Positions 18,389-27,507 of a stretch of 64,000 bases of DNA are shown here, one piece after another (the first letter of the stretch is position 1; each line of letters starts with the position of its first letter). The stretch is taken from positions 186,001 through 250,000 of the forward strand of contig JAJDDD010000016.1 in NCBI GenBank assembly GCA_029260495.1, read 5' to 3'. The DNA is from Phycisphaerales bacterium. Its GTDB lineage: Bacteria; Planctomycetota; Phycisphaerae; Phycisphaerales; UBA1924. Under the pieces are notes generated by a model. The model was not told where the DNA came from. It saw only the letters and a program-made list of their open reading frames with translations, and ran no database searches. The position numbers and the translations under genes are program-made.

Positions 18389-18421
18389 GCCCATTCTCAC
18401 GCCCGCTACTCTTTATCCATT

Positions 18422-20728
18422 GTGCCCGCATCTTTGTTCCATTCTCGTGATCCCGACGCCCCGATCTGCTGCGCACAAGTCGCGGTGGAGCGGGCGGCTG
18501 ATTTTCCCGACGGGCTGACTTATCTCATCCCCGAAGGGTTCGGCTCGGTTCAGGTGGGGGATCGTGTGCTGGCGCCGCTTGGGAAGGGCGATCGTCCTGC
18601 AGCGGGGTTTATCATCGATATCGATGTGAAATCAGGGGTTTCACTGGATCGGCTGAAGCCGATTCTTGGTCGGGCTGCGGGAGCGTTGCCTCCTTCGCTG
18701 GTTGAACTCGCGCGTTGGATATCGCGGTATTACTGTGCGCCGTTGGGTGTGACATTGGCGACAATGCTTCCAGCCGCCGTAAAACGGTCTGTTGGGGTGC
18801 GCACAAGAACACTGCTTGAGCGCACCGACGTTGCACTTGAAGGGCGGCTGCCGCCTGTCACTGCCAAGGTCTGGGCCCGGATCGAGGAACTGGGTGCGGG
18901 CGTGTTTCCGGTGGAGCCGCGCCAGCTTGCGCAACTTGTTGAATCCAAGTCACTTGCGCCGATCAATCGACTTATTGCCGCGGGTGCGCTGCGCACAAAA
19001 AAATCACATATCGTCCGGGCGAGCTTCGATGGCGCAGACCTCGCCGACCTCGTTCCCGTCACACTCACAGACGAACAGACTCGCGCGGTCGGCGCGATCA
19101 GCGCGGCGCTTGGCGCCTTCAGCGTCCACCTGATTCGCGGTGTGACGGGCTCGGGCAAGACCGAGGTCTATCTGGATGTCATCGCGCGGGTGCTGGAGCG
19201 TGGTGAGGGCGCGCTGGTGCTTGTCCCTGAGATCAGCCTGACGCCGCAGACCGCTGCTCGGTTCACCCGGAGATTCAGGGACTCTGGAGTCGCGGTATTG
19301 CACTCGGGGCTCACGGCGGCGCAGAGGCACCATCAGTGGCAGGCGGTCGCGACGGGGGAGGCGAAGCTGGTCGTCGGGGCGAGATCTGCGGTGTTTGCCC
19401 CGTTTGGAGGTGAAGCGAGTTTGCCGTTGGGGATCATCGTTGTCGATGAGGAGCACGATGGGGCCTACAAGCAGGAGGAGGCGCCGCGCCACCACGCGCG
19501 GGATGTGGCGATCAAGCGGGCTCAGATGGCTGGGTGTCCGATTGTGCTTGCTTCGGCGACGCCTTCTCTGGAGTCGTGGCGGAACGCGACTGAGGGGGGC
19601 TGGCGGCTGCATGAGCTCCTGGAGCGTCCTGCCGGAGCGAAGTTGCCACGGGTGGAGATTGTTGATTTTGTTGAGGAGCGCCGGCAGGCGAGCCAACTTT
19701 CGCGGCAGGCATTGATCGGGCCGCGTCTGACTCGGGCGATTCAGCAGACGCTCGATCAGAGGGCTCAGGTGATTTTGCTGCTTAATCGGCGGGGCTACGC
19801 CAACTACATTTGCTGCCCTGACCAGCGGTGTGGATTCGTGCTCAGTTGTGATGACTGCGATGCGACGATGGTTTATCACAAACTGAAGAAGCTTCCTGAT
19901 GGCGGGCTGGTCCGCTGTCATCACTGCCTGGCGGAGATCAAGCTTCCGAAGGTCTGCCCGGATTGTGGCAAGCGGATTTCAGCTTTTGGGATGGGAACGC
20001 AGCGGGTTGAAGAGGAACTCGCCAGGCTTTTTTCGGAGTTGATTCCGCGCGAGACGATGCTTCGGCTGGATTCGGATGTCATTCGCTCCTCGAGCCAGTG
20101 GCGCGAGGCGCTTGATCGCTTTGCGCGAGGCGAGGTGCGTTTGCTTGCGGGAACGCAGATGATTGGCAAGGGGCTGGACTTTCCAAACGTTCGTCTTGTC
20201 GGCGTGATTAATGCAGATACAGCGCTTAACCTGCCGGACTTTCGCGCATCGGAGCGCACGTTTCAGCTTGTGACGCAAGTCGCGGGAAGAGCTGGGCGGA
20301 CAGCGGCGGCGCCGGGTCGTGTGATTGTGCAGACGTTTTCGCCGCACGCTCCTGCGATTCAGTATGCAGCGAACCATGACTATCGCGGATTCGCTGAATG
20401 GGAGCTGAAGTTGCGCAAGCGAGCTGAACTGCCTCCGGCGACGCGTATGGCACGCATCGTGGTGCGCGACAGGGATCACACGAAGGCGGCGGCGCTAGCG
20501 CGGACGATTCGCGAGTCTTTGCGCGTGTGTGCGCCGGCGGCGGTTGATATTCGCGGGCCGATGCCTTGCCCGATATCGCGGATAGCGACTCAACACCGTA
20601 TTGCGATTGAGCTGACGGCTCCGAGCGCAGGCGATATTCAACAAGCACTAACAGCGGCGCGCAACGATCGCACGCTGCGTTCGAATAAGCACGTCGCGAT
20701 TGATGTCGATCCGATTATGTTGCTGTAG
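18422..20728 (+). CDS. priA: Primosomal protein N' (PriA helicase)
   Basis: 768 residues, a superfamily 2 helicase that restarts stalled replication forks. Walker A is GVTGSGKTE and the Walker B/DEAH-like box is VDEEHDGAYKQEE. Two zinc-binding clusters follow (CPDQRCGFVLSCDDC and CHHC with CPDCGKRI). Helicase motifs V and VI appear as GTQMIGKGLDFPNV and QVAGRAGR. The N-terminal DNA-binding part begins VAVERAADFPDGLTYLIP. The start is a GTG at 18422, in phase with that domain. It is transcribed divergently from the secretin gene. Confidence 0.96.
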   Translation: MPASLFHSRDPDAPICCAQVAVERAADFPDGLTYLIPEGFGSVQVGDRVLAPLGKGDRPAAGFIIDIDVKSGVSLDRLKPILGRAAGALPPSLVELARWISRYYCAPLGVTLATMLPAAVKRSVGVRTRTLLERTDVALEGRLPPVTAKVWARIEELGAGVFPVEPRQLAQLVESKSLAPINRLIAAGALRTKKSHIVRASFDGADLADLVPVTLTDEQTRAVGAISAALGAFSVHLIRGVTGSGKTEVYLDVIARVLERGEGALVLVPEISLTPQTAARFTRRFRDSGVAVLHSGLTAAQRHHQWQAVATGEAKLVVGARSAVFAPFGGEASLPLGIIVVDEEHDGAYKQEEAPRHHARDVAIKRAQMAGCPIVLASATPSLESWRNATEGGWRLHELLERPAGAKLPRVEIVDFVEERRQASQLSRQALIGPRLTRAIQQTLDQRAQVILLLNRRGYANYICCPDQRCGFVLSCDDCDATMVYHKLKKLPDGGLVRCHHCLAEIKLPKVCPDCGKRISAFGMGTQRVEEELARLFSELIPRETMLRLDSDVIRSSSQWREALDRFARGEVRLLAGTQMIGKGLDFPNVRLVGVINADTALNLPDFRASERTFQLVTQVAGRAGRTAAAPGRVIVQTFSPHAPAIQYAANHDYRGFAEWELKLRKRAELPPATRMARIVVRDRDHTKAAALARTIRESLRVCAPAAVDIRGPMPCPISRIATQHRIAIELTAPSAGDIQQALTAARNDRTLRSNKHVAIDVDPIMLL

Positions 20729-20737
20729 TGCAGAGTC

Positions 20738-21136
20738 TTAATCGAGCGATTCAGCTTCGATACTCGCCGACTCGCCTTTGCGTTTCTTTTCGATGTAGCG
20801 CTCGATCCAGCGTTCAAAGCTTTTGCCGTGGGCGGTGTCCTTGCCGGTGAACTCGATGGACACGATGTCCGCGTAGCTCACTGCGATCTTGTCGTCTGAG
20901 TCATTCGGCATGAGACGCAGGGAGGAGTCTGCCAAGCCTTCTCCGCGATGCCGGTCGAAGATATAGCCATCGAGTCTCTGGCCGGTGTCGAGATTGAGTG
21001 AGACATCGCCGCGATAATCAAAGGCTTTTTCCAGAGCATCGAGCAGTTCCTGTTCATCATTGCGACAAGCGACGAGCCCCTGAAGATTGGTTTCGGTGGC
21101 GACGGGGCTCGGTTTGGATTTGGTTTCCTGGGGCAT
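20738..21136 (-). CDS. Small conserved-looking protein with SH3/Sm-like core
   Basis: 132 residues with no named family. The central part (about 38-95) reads as a small beta barrel: YRGDVSLNLDTGQRLDGYI, then SLRLMPND and KIAVSYADIVSIEFTG, reminiscent of Sm-like or SH3-like folds. The C-terminus is a highly charged helix (SFERWIERYIEKKRKGE). ATG at 21136 is preceded by AAGGA. It lies 6 bases downstream of another short gene on the same strand, so the two are very probably co-transcribed. Function unknown. Confidence 0.7.
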   Translation of the reverse strand: MPQETKSKPSPVATETNLQGLVACRNDEQELLDALEKAFDYRGDVSLNLDTGQRLDGYIFDRHRGEGLADSSLRLMPNDSDDKIAVSYADIVSIEFTGKDTAHGKSFERWIERYIEKKRKGESASIEAESLD

Positions 21137-21142
21137 TTTTTT

Positions 21143-21478
21143 CTATCCTTCTGTCGAAGCTCGCTCGCCTCCGAACGTTCTGCCGGTTTCCGGGTCCATC
21201 ATGGCCCAGCCAGTGGATCGGCACAGGCGATTGAGGACATGCCAGGCGATCTCCTCTTCAAGCAGTGTAACCATTGCCTGCATGACATCGTCCTTGTCAT
21301 CGACCATTGGGAGTTCGACGCGCAGGCCGGGGCCGTGGGCCATCCCAAAGCTCTCAGCGGAGCCGTCGGGAGCAGTGTTGAACCCGCGCAGGGTGCGCAT
21401 CACTGAGCGTTTTGTGCCCAAAGGTTCGGCGCCGTTCTCGGATGGGTTGACCAGGATGACTTGGCGGGGAGATGGCAC
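21143..21478 (-). CDS. Small hypothetical protein
   Basis: 111 residues from a GTG at 21478. No named family. Residues about 55-105 look globular: LPMVDDKDDVMQAMVTLLEE, EIAWHVLNRLCRSTGWAMMD and PETGRTF. The start and end are disordered. It is 6 bases upstream of the Sm-like small protein gene and 92 bases downstream of the acyltransferase, all on one strand, which suggests an operon. No function can be assigned. Confidence 0.65.
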   Translation of the reverse strand: MPSPRQVILVNPSENGAEPLGTKRSVMRTLRGFNTAPDGSAESFGMAHGPGLRVELPMVDDKDDVMQAMVTLLEEEIAWHVLNRLCRSTGWAMMDPETGRTFGGERASTEG

Positions 21479-21570
21479 GGGGCCAGAAGTATGGGCGGGA
21501 GGCGTCTATTGGGCAATGCCGGGATTCATTTTTCTTAGCCGGATAGCCAGAAGAGGAGCCCTGCGCCCGT

Positions 21571-22635
21571 TTAGCGTTTTGGCGAGCCTGGGAGATATTC
21601 TCGCGCATCTCGAGCTGACCGCTCGACGATTCGTTCGAGCATTTCATCAGAAATCCAGGGGAGTGAGCGAATTTTCTCACGCAGCGCATCGGGGAAGGGG
21701 TCGCCCTGGCGTTCATGGCGCGGGCGGCTTTTCCAGTAGCGGTGCATCCAGAGGTACTGCTCAGGCGAGTGTCGGACCATCATTTCGATTGCCCGTCGAT
21801 AGCGGGCGGTGATATAGAACAGCGGGTCGGGCTGATCGCGCCAGTGTTCGGGGCGAATGACATCGACGACGTTGATTTGATACGCGAGGCGCGCGGTGCG
21901 CGATCCGCCCCGGCGCACGGCGTGAGAGCAGATGATTGGCATTTCGTAGCGCATCGCGAGGAGGCCGATGGTTTTGTACGCCGATGCGAGCCGGTTGAAA
22001 AAGGGGACAAAGAGGCCGCGGTCGCCGGCGTTTTGATCAGCGATGAAGCCGACGGACTCGCCGCGCTCGATGCAGCGGGGAAGGGTTTCGGTGGCGCCAA
22101 ATTTGTCAATCAGGCTGAGCCCGAAACGGGCGCGCGATTGTCGGACCCACTTGTCTACGGGGGTGACATCAAGCGGGCGATAGAGAGCATGCGTGCGCAG
22201 GCCCAGCATGCCAACGGTGGCGCCGAGCAACTCCCAGTTTCCGCAGTGGCCGGTGATGAGGAGTTTGGGCTGGCGGCTGATGATGAGTTCGAGTGAATCG
22301 CGCATGTCGCCGATCTGGATGCGCACGGGCCAACCATCTTGGGTGAGTAGTCGCGGAGCGCGGGCTATCTCGATTGCGAGTCGGAAGAGGTGGCGGTATC
22401 CCGAGAGCGCACACTCGGCGACGCGCTGTTCTGTCCAGTCCGGAAAGGACCAGCGGATGTTGTCATGCGCGCGAGCGAGTCTGTCGCGGTTGAGCTTGGA
22501 ACGGGCCCATGAGTCGCCGATGCGATCGATCACGAGGAGTGTGTCGTCGATGCTGAGGATATTGCTCGCGCCAGCGATAGCGCGCACGCTGGCATAGAGC
22601 AGCGGATGCGTGATTCTTTTCAGAGCGGCGGGCAA
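21571..22635 (-). CDS. LpxL/HtrB-family lysophospholipid acyltransferase
   Basis: 354 residues, resembling lipid A late acyltransferases, which add a secondary acyl chain to lipid A precursors at the inner membrane. The catalytic HxxxxE motif is HCGNWE (H130, E135) after a beta strand PKLLITG. Downstream marks are IADQNAGDRGLFVPFFNRLAS and a C-terminal PEQYLWMHRYWKSRP, matching the family's W..H.RW/K end. The TTG at 22635 is the apparent start and has no clear ribosome site. The gene is 39 bases downstream of the BRCT-like membrane protein gene. The acceptor lipid is unknown. Confidence 0.88.
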   Translation of the reverse strand: MPAALKRITHPLLYASVRAIAGASNILSIDDTLLVIDRIGDSWARSKLNRDRLARAHDNIRWSFPDWTEQRVAECALSGYRHLFRLAIEIARAPRLLTQDGWPVRIQIGDMRDSLELIISRQPKLLITGHCGNWELLGATVGMLGLRTHALYRPLDVTPVDKWVRQSRARFGLSLIDKFGATETLPRCIERGESVGFIADQNAGDRGLFVPFFNRLASAYKTIGLLAMRYEMPIICSHAVRRGGSRTARLAYQINVVDVIRPEHWRDQPDPLFYITARYRRAIEMMVRHSPEQYLWMHRYWKSRPRHERQGDPFPDALREKIRSLPWISDEMLERIVERSARDAREYLPGSPKR

Positions 22636-22674
22636 AGGGGATTATTCCCGGGTGACTGAGAAGTAGATGGCTGC

Positions 22675-24054
22675 TTAGTTGGCGCCGGTGTACCCCGTGA
22701 GTGTGTAGAGGCGGTTTTCATTAAGGATGGGAATGTTGGTCTGGACAGCGGTGCGGAAGAGTCTGTCGTATTCCTCGGCGCCGCGCTGTTGGTGGATGTA
22801 GGCCTGGATGACGGCGATATCGGCATCTCCGGGGGGGGCAGGTGGAACGATCGGCTTTTCTCCGAGCACGAGAAAGTCTGTGCGGCCGTTGATGTCGTCA
22901 GTGACGCGGCCGCCCCAGGATTTGATAACGCTCTTGATGGAGTTGGCTTCGTGAGGCGTTGAGAGTCCGTCGCGGTTGGCGTCATAGTTGCCGAAGACGA
23001 CGAATTCATAGGTTTTGTTGGGGTCGTATATCGCGTTTGCGAGGATATCGCCGGTGACGATCGGATTGCCACGGCGTCCGCCGCCGATGATTCGGCAGAC
23101 TGAGGATGTTTCATCGACACGGATAACCTCGACGATGCCCTTGCCGGAGGGATATTCGCCGCTGGCGTCTGGGCGGATGCTTGACGCTTCGGAGTACACC
23201 TTGAAAGTCATACCGAGGACGACGCGATTGTTTCTGCCGATGTCGATAAAGACACGGCCGCTTTGGGGATCGGTGGAGATAATGCGCGCATCAACGAGGG
23301 TCGCTTCGTCGGCAGGTTGAAGCGTGTTTCCTCTTTGTGCGAGGCGCAGGCTTTCGAGTGTATCTGTTTGAATCAGGATTGTTTCATTGAGTTCGCGCAC
23401 GCGCTCGCGGAGAGCGTTCTCAGTTTCGCTGGCGTTGTTGCGGATAGCTGAAACACGCTCATCATTGGCGCCGATGGTGTCGTGGACGGAGTTGCGATAG
23501 ACCTCAAGCTCGCTGCGGTAGCGGCCGATTTCGTCGTTGAGGGCGGCGAGCGTTGCGGTGTGGTCATCGCGCAGGCGGGACACACGATCGACTTCGGCCT
23601 GGAGATCGCTTTGGGCGGCCTGCTGGGCGGCGTTGGCTTCCTGGAGTGAGCGGTCGAGCCCCGTGATCTGGCGGTCGCGCTCGGAAATGACGCGAAGGAG
23701 TGAGCTGGTGTCTGCGCCTTCGACAGATTGGATTTTCTGTTCAAGGTCAGCCAGTGAATCGGAAGCATTGCCGGTCACGCGGCGCATGGTTTCTCGCCGG
23801 GAGTCTTTGAGATACATGACGAGGCTTTGTCCCGAGCGCTGAGATTCAGAGAGCAGTGCTGCGATTTCGTCATCGTTTTCCTCTCCGGCTCTGACGATCG
23901 CGGCGTGTTGAGCGCGAAGGTCGGCGGTGTCTTTTTCCGCTCGCTGGGCCTTGCCGTAGAAGACGACTGCGGTGATAAAAGCAGCGATCAGCAGCGCCCC
24001 CGTGAGGGTCATGGTGATAGCGATGCCTGGGCCCATCGTGGTGCGTGAAGCCAT
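22675..24054 (-). CDS. Membrane-anchored coiled-coil protein with a C-terminal BRCT-like domain
   Basis: 459 residues. One N-terminal transmembrane helix (about 11-33) is followed by a long coiled coil (about 35-240), then a beta-rich region (about 250-342, with NNRVVLGMTFKVYSE). The C-terminal part (about 348-455) looks like a BRCT domain: YEFVVFGNYD, a helix SIKSVIKSWGGRVTDDI, then RTDFLVLGEK and a final helix/strand with PILNENRLYTLTGY. BRCT domains are normally found in DNA-repair proteins and ligases, so a membrane location is odd. GGAG lies about 10 bases before the ATG. It heads a run of four same-strand genes. Confidence 0.8.
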   Translation of the reverse strand: MASRTTMGPGIAITMTLTGALLIAAFITAVVFYGKAQRAEKDTADLRAQHAAIVRAGEENDDEIAALLSESQRSGQSLVMYLKDSRRETMRRVTGNASDSLADLEQKIQSVEGADTSSLLRVISERDRQITGLDRSLQEANAAQQAAQSDLQAEVDRVSRLRDDHTATLAALNDEIGRYRSELEVYRNSVHDTIGANDERVSAIRNNASETENALRERVRELNETILIQTDTLESLRLAQRGNTLQPADEATLVDARIISTDPQSGRVFIDIGRNNRVVLGMTFKVYSEASSIRPDASGEYPSGKGIVEVIRVDETSSVCRIIGGGRRGNPIVTGDILANAIYDPNKTYEFVVFGNYDANRDGLSTPHEANSIKSVIKSWGGRVTDDINGRTDFLVLGEKPIVPPAPPGDADIAVIQAYIHQQRGAEEYDRLFRTAVQTNIPILNENRLYTLTGYTGAN

Positions 24055-24215
24055 GGGGGAACAACTCCTGAGTCTTGATTGATCGCAGCCGGAGCCGACG
24101 GGGCAGCCTTCTGCGAGCCGAACGCGCCTGCATATATTCAGTCCGGGGTCTGCCGGAATCTTCGTGCAACAGCCGCCTTCGGTTCCGGGCAGTGTCCCGG
24201 TCTGCCGTCAAAGCG

Positions 24216-25694
24216 TCAACCAGAGGCCAGGTTGAGCCATCCCTGAAGTCTATAAGCGAGTCCGAGAAAGGTGAAGAAGCTGGCGGTGTCGGTCAGCATG
24301 GTGACGAAGATGGAGGAGCCTGTCGCGGGGTCAAACCTGAGGCGATCGAGCACCAGCGGGATGGCGGTCCCGACAAAACATCCGATGGAGAGAGATCCCG
24401 CCATCGAGATTGCAGCAATGGCGCCCAGCTTCCATCCGGCTTCGTCATGCAGACCCGCGGCGCCCATCACGGCGAGAGCCAGCCCAATAATGAATCCGAT
24501 CACCGCGCCAGAAAAGAGTCCGAGGAGCGTCTCGCGCATCAGCAGAGGGCCGGTTCGTCCTCGGCGGACTTCCTTCAGGACGATCCCGCGCAGCGTGACC
24601 GCGAGGCTCTGATGACCGGCATTGCCCGCCTGATTGGCGATGATGGGCATGATGACAGCGAGAATCGCGATTTCATCAATCAATCCTTCGAATGTGAGCA
24701 CCACCAGCGCCGCCATCGTCGCCATTCCAAGATTGATGAGCAGCCATGGGAACCGGCTTCGGATTTTGGTGGTGAGTGAAGCGTAGACGGATTCAGCTTC
24801 ACTGGTGACGCCGACCTGCCTGAAGGCGTCTTCGGTGTGCTCCTCGCGGATGATGTCGATCACATCGTCAATGGTGACGACGCCGAGCAGACGCTGGTGT
24901 TCATCGATGACGGGCAGATCCAGATAGTCGTACCGATCAAAGGCCCGAGCGACATCTTCCCGGTCAATCTCGGGTCGGAGCGCCGGCACCTCGGCATCCA
25001 TCACATCCTTGATGCGCTTCTCGGGGTCATTGAGGAGCAGGGCCCTGAGCGTGATGGCGCCGGCGAGTCGTTGCTTGTTGTCGACGCAATACACCCTGGT
25101 TTGCGCGAAGTCTGTTTTTGCGTGGATTCTGAGATTCTGGATCGCCTGGCCAATGCTCGAGTCCGCGGCGAACCTGACGAGATCGGTGGTCATGAGGCCG
25201 CCGGCTGTCTCGGGGTCGTAGACGGCAAGTTGTGCGAGCGTCGCGGCCTTGAGCCGGGGCATGTTTGCGAGGAGGAGCTGGGCCTGCTCGTTATCGACGC
25301 TTTGTAGCAAGTCCGCGGCGTCGTCGGGGTCCATGAGGGCGAGATATCTCGCTGCTTCATCAGCGGGCAAATCTTCAATCACCCCGGCGGCAAGGGGGAG
25401 TTCCATGTTGGCGAGGGCCTCGGCGGCGGCCTCATCATCCATGGAGTGGAGCACTTCTGCGGAGTCGCTGGACTCGAGCGTTTCCAGTGAGTCGGCTGCA
25501 TCAGCCGGCTCCTGTGCTTGGAGGTTGCGCGCCAGTTCTGCCGTAGGCGCATGGGCGTCGACGAGGGCTGTAAAGCGATCAACCTCCGTTGTTTCAATGG
25601 CGCCAGCCTCGCGAATGACGGTTTCGCCGGTCTGAATTTCACCGGCGGCGAGTGCTGACTCGCTGCGTGCTGGATTGTGTTGGTCGTCGGCCAT
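24216..25694 (-). CDS. mgtE: Magnesium transporter MgtE
   Basis: About 492 residues: N-domain of helical repeats (LHSMDDEAAAEALANMEL and PADEAARYLALMDPDDAADLL), two CBS domains, and a C-terminal membrane part of five helices with MPIIANQAGNAGHQSLAVTLR and FVGTAIPLVLDRL. It is a Mg2+ channel gated by cytosolic Mg2+ through the N and CBS domains. The start is uncertain: the frame is open to 25862, and a start at ATG 25802 would add a hydrophobic stretch unlike MgtE. The internal ATG at 25694 gives a normal cytosolic N-domain. No good ribosome site marks any option. Confidence 0.92.
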   Translation of the reverse strand: MADDQHNPARSESALAAGEIQTGETVIREAGAIETTEVDRFTALVDAHAPTAELARNLQAQEPADAADSLETLESSDSAEVLHSMDDEAAAEALANMELPLAAGVIEDLPADEAARYLALMDPDDAADLLQSVDNEQAQLLLANMPRLKAATLAQLAVYDPETAGGLMTTDLVRFAADSSIGQAIQNLRIHAKTDFAQTRVYCVDNKQRLAGAITLRALLLNDPEKRIKDVMDAEVPALRPEIDREDVARAFDRYDYLDLPVIDEHQRLLGVVTIDDVIDIIREEHTEDAFRQVGVTSEAESVYASLTTKIRSRFPWLLINLGMATMAALVVLTFEGLIDEIAILAVIMPIIANQAGNAGHQSLAVTLRGIVLKEVRRGRTGPLLMRETLLGLFSGAVIGFIIGLALAVMGAAGLHDEAGWKLGAIAAISMAGSLSIGCFVGTAIPLVLDRLRFDPATGSSIFVTMLTDTASFFTFLGLAYRLQGWLNLASG

Positions 25695-26095
25695 CGCGAT
25701 GGATGCTACCGAATGCATGGCCAGCGCAGGGAGCAAGAGGGCGATTGAAGCGAGAAAGAGAGCTCTGGTTGCAATCCATCCACGCTGAAAACAGCGACCC
25801 ATGACCAACGAAGCCACAGGTCGCCGGAGGGAGAGACATGTTGGTGGCCAAGCCAGCTCCAACCGGCGCGAGGAAACAAAACGGCTCGTCGCCGCTGGCT
25901 CAGTTCACACACCTGATCAATCTTTCTCCCCATCCGCGACTCGTCTGAGGGGAAGCGCCTCAGCACGGACGGGTCACATTGTGGATACGCGGCGTCTTGC
26001 TGGCCGGTTCCGAAAAAGCACGCAAAGACCAACCTAAGATTCGCCGACGGGGCAGCTCGACAGTTCATCAACTGAAGACCGGCTTGAAACGACGC
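25695..26095. other. Region between moxR and mgtE; start-site ambiguity
   Basis: 401 bases if mgtE starts at 25694. The frame to 25862 remains open and could add a hydrophobic N-terminal extension. A short hairpin CTGAGG/CCTCAG (25947-25965) lies downstream of moxR; it lacks a T-run. Nothing else was recognised. Confidence 0.45.
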
Positions 26096-27121
26096 TTACT
26101 CCGAGTCGTCGAGCATGCCGCGAGTTTCGCGGAGCACGCGATCGACGATGTCGTCCGCGGTCACGCCTTCCGCACTCGCGGCGTAGTTCAGCACGAGCCG
26201 ATGCCGGAGCGTCGCGGGCGCTAATCGCTGGACGTGATGAGCGCTGGGCGTGGGCTGCCCTTCCATGGCGGCGAGGCATTTGGCTGCGAGGACGAGCATC
26301 TGCCCGGCGCGGGGTCCGGCGCCCCAGCTGACATATTGTCTTACGGATTCTGGACATAAGTCATCCGTCGGCCTCGTTGCTCGCGCCAGACTGACGGCAT
26401 GGTCAATCACATGCTCAGCGACGGGAACGCGTGCGATCAGCCGGCGAAGTTTGATAAGTTCTGTCGCATTAAAGAGCGGTTTGATTTGAGAGGCTGCCTC
26501 CATAATGCGTTCAGATTCAGCGACGATTCGCCGCTCTTCAGCTGCCTTGGGGTACTCCATCTGCAGGCCGAACATGAAGCGATCGAGTTGTGCCTCGGGG
26601 AGCGGATACGTTCCCTCATGTTCGATTGGGTTCTGTGTGGCGATGACGATGAAGGGCTCATCGAGTTGATGTGTTTCACCGCCGATAGAAACCTGGTGTT
26701 CAGCCATTGCCTCGAGGAGGGCTGCTTGTGTTTTCGGGGGGGTTCGGTTGATTTCGTCGGCGAGAAGGATGTTGGTGAAGACGGGGCCGCGCACGAAGTC
26801 GAGCGAGCGCTCGCCGGTGGCTGGATCGGTTCGGATGAGTTCGGCGCCGAGAATGTCCGAGGGCATCATGTCGGGCGTGAACTGAACCCGCTTGAACGTC
26901 AGTTTCAGGGAAGAAGCGAGTGCGCGGACGAGGAGCGTCTTGGCGAGCCCGGGGACGCCGACAATCAGGACGCTGCCTTGGCAGAAGGTCGCGATGAGCA
27001 ACTGTTCGACAACGTCCCGCTGGCCCACGATCACTTCGCGAAGCTGCTGTTGAAGTTCGCTGCAACGGTGGGTGAGCTGATCGAGTTGCTCCACTTCACG
27101 CTCAGTCGTCAGGTCTGGCAA
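26096..27121 (-). CDS. MoxR-family AAA+ ATPase
   Basis: 341 residues. Walker A is GVPGLAKTLL, Walker B LLADEINRTPPKTQAALLEAM, and the sensor region ATQNPIEHEGTYPLPEAQLDRF; the C-terminal helical lid includes RQYVSWGAGPRAGQ. MoxR ATPases remodel or activate partner proteins, usually with DUF58/vWA proteins encoded next door. Here the nearest DUF58 gene is about 21 kb away. The start is a TTG at 27121 with GGAG 8 bases upstream; no ATG gives a full-length N-terminus. It is divergent from the MshEN-domain gene. Confidence 0.95.
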   Translation of the reverse strand: MPDLTTEREVEQLDQLTHRCSELQQQLREVIVGQRDVVEQLLIATFCQGSVLIVGVPGLAKTLLVRALASSLKLTFKRVQFTPDMMPSDILGAELIRTDPATGERSLDFVRGPVFTNILLADEINRTPPKTQAALLEAMAEHQVSIGGETHQLDEPFIVIATQNPIEHEGTYPLPEAQLDRFMFGLQMEYPKAAEERRIVAESERIMEAASQIKPLFNATELIKLRRLIARVPVAEHVIDHAVSLARATRPTDDLCPESVRQYVSWGAGPRAGQMLVLAAKCLAAMEGQPTPSAHHVQRLAPATLRHRLVLNYAASAEGVTADDIVDRVLRETRGMLDDSE

Positions 27122-27507
27122 AGAGTTGGCTCCGATTTTGAGATGCTGCAGGCGTCCGAGAAAGCTTGAGGAAATAGTAGCGGGCCTTGGTCCGGCTTTC
27201 GGTCAGGCGGATATTGGTCCTGGTGCGAGCGATTCGGGGGCGGGTTTCGTGTTTTCGGACGTGATTGGTCCCAGAGCCCGGGTGGCGCCTCCAATACCAT
27301 TCAGCCGGCGTCAAGGAGCGGGTAGCGAAAATCAGCGTTTCGCCCATCGCCCATGCGCACTTTTCTGCGTGTTCGTGAGCTTCCGCGGAAGAGTTTCAGC
27401 CCATCGTCGAGAGAGGCTTTTCGTGCGCCATGGGTGTGGGCTGGAAGCGCCAACGCCGATGGCAGGGGTGGCATGGATGTTCACTTGTGTTAGTCGGAGG
27501 ATGCGCG
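27122..27507. other. Divergent intergenic region with a 12-base palindrome
   Basis: 386 bases between moxR (minus) and the MshEN gene (plus), so it should carry both promoters. A perfect palindrome CTTCCGCGGAAG lies at 27380-27391. Open frames here have no recognisable product. No tRNA or clear -35/-10 pair was found. Confidence 0.45.
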
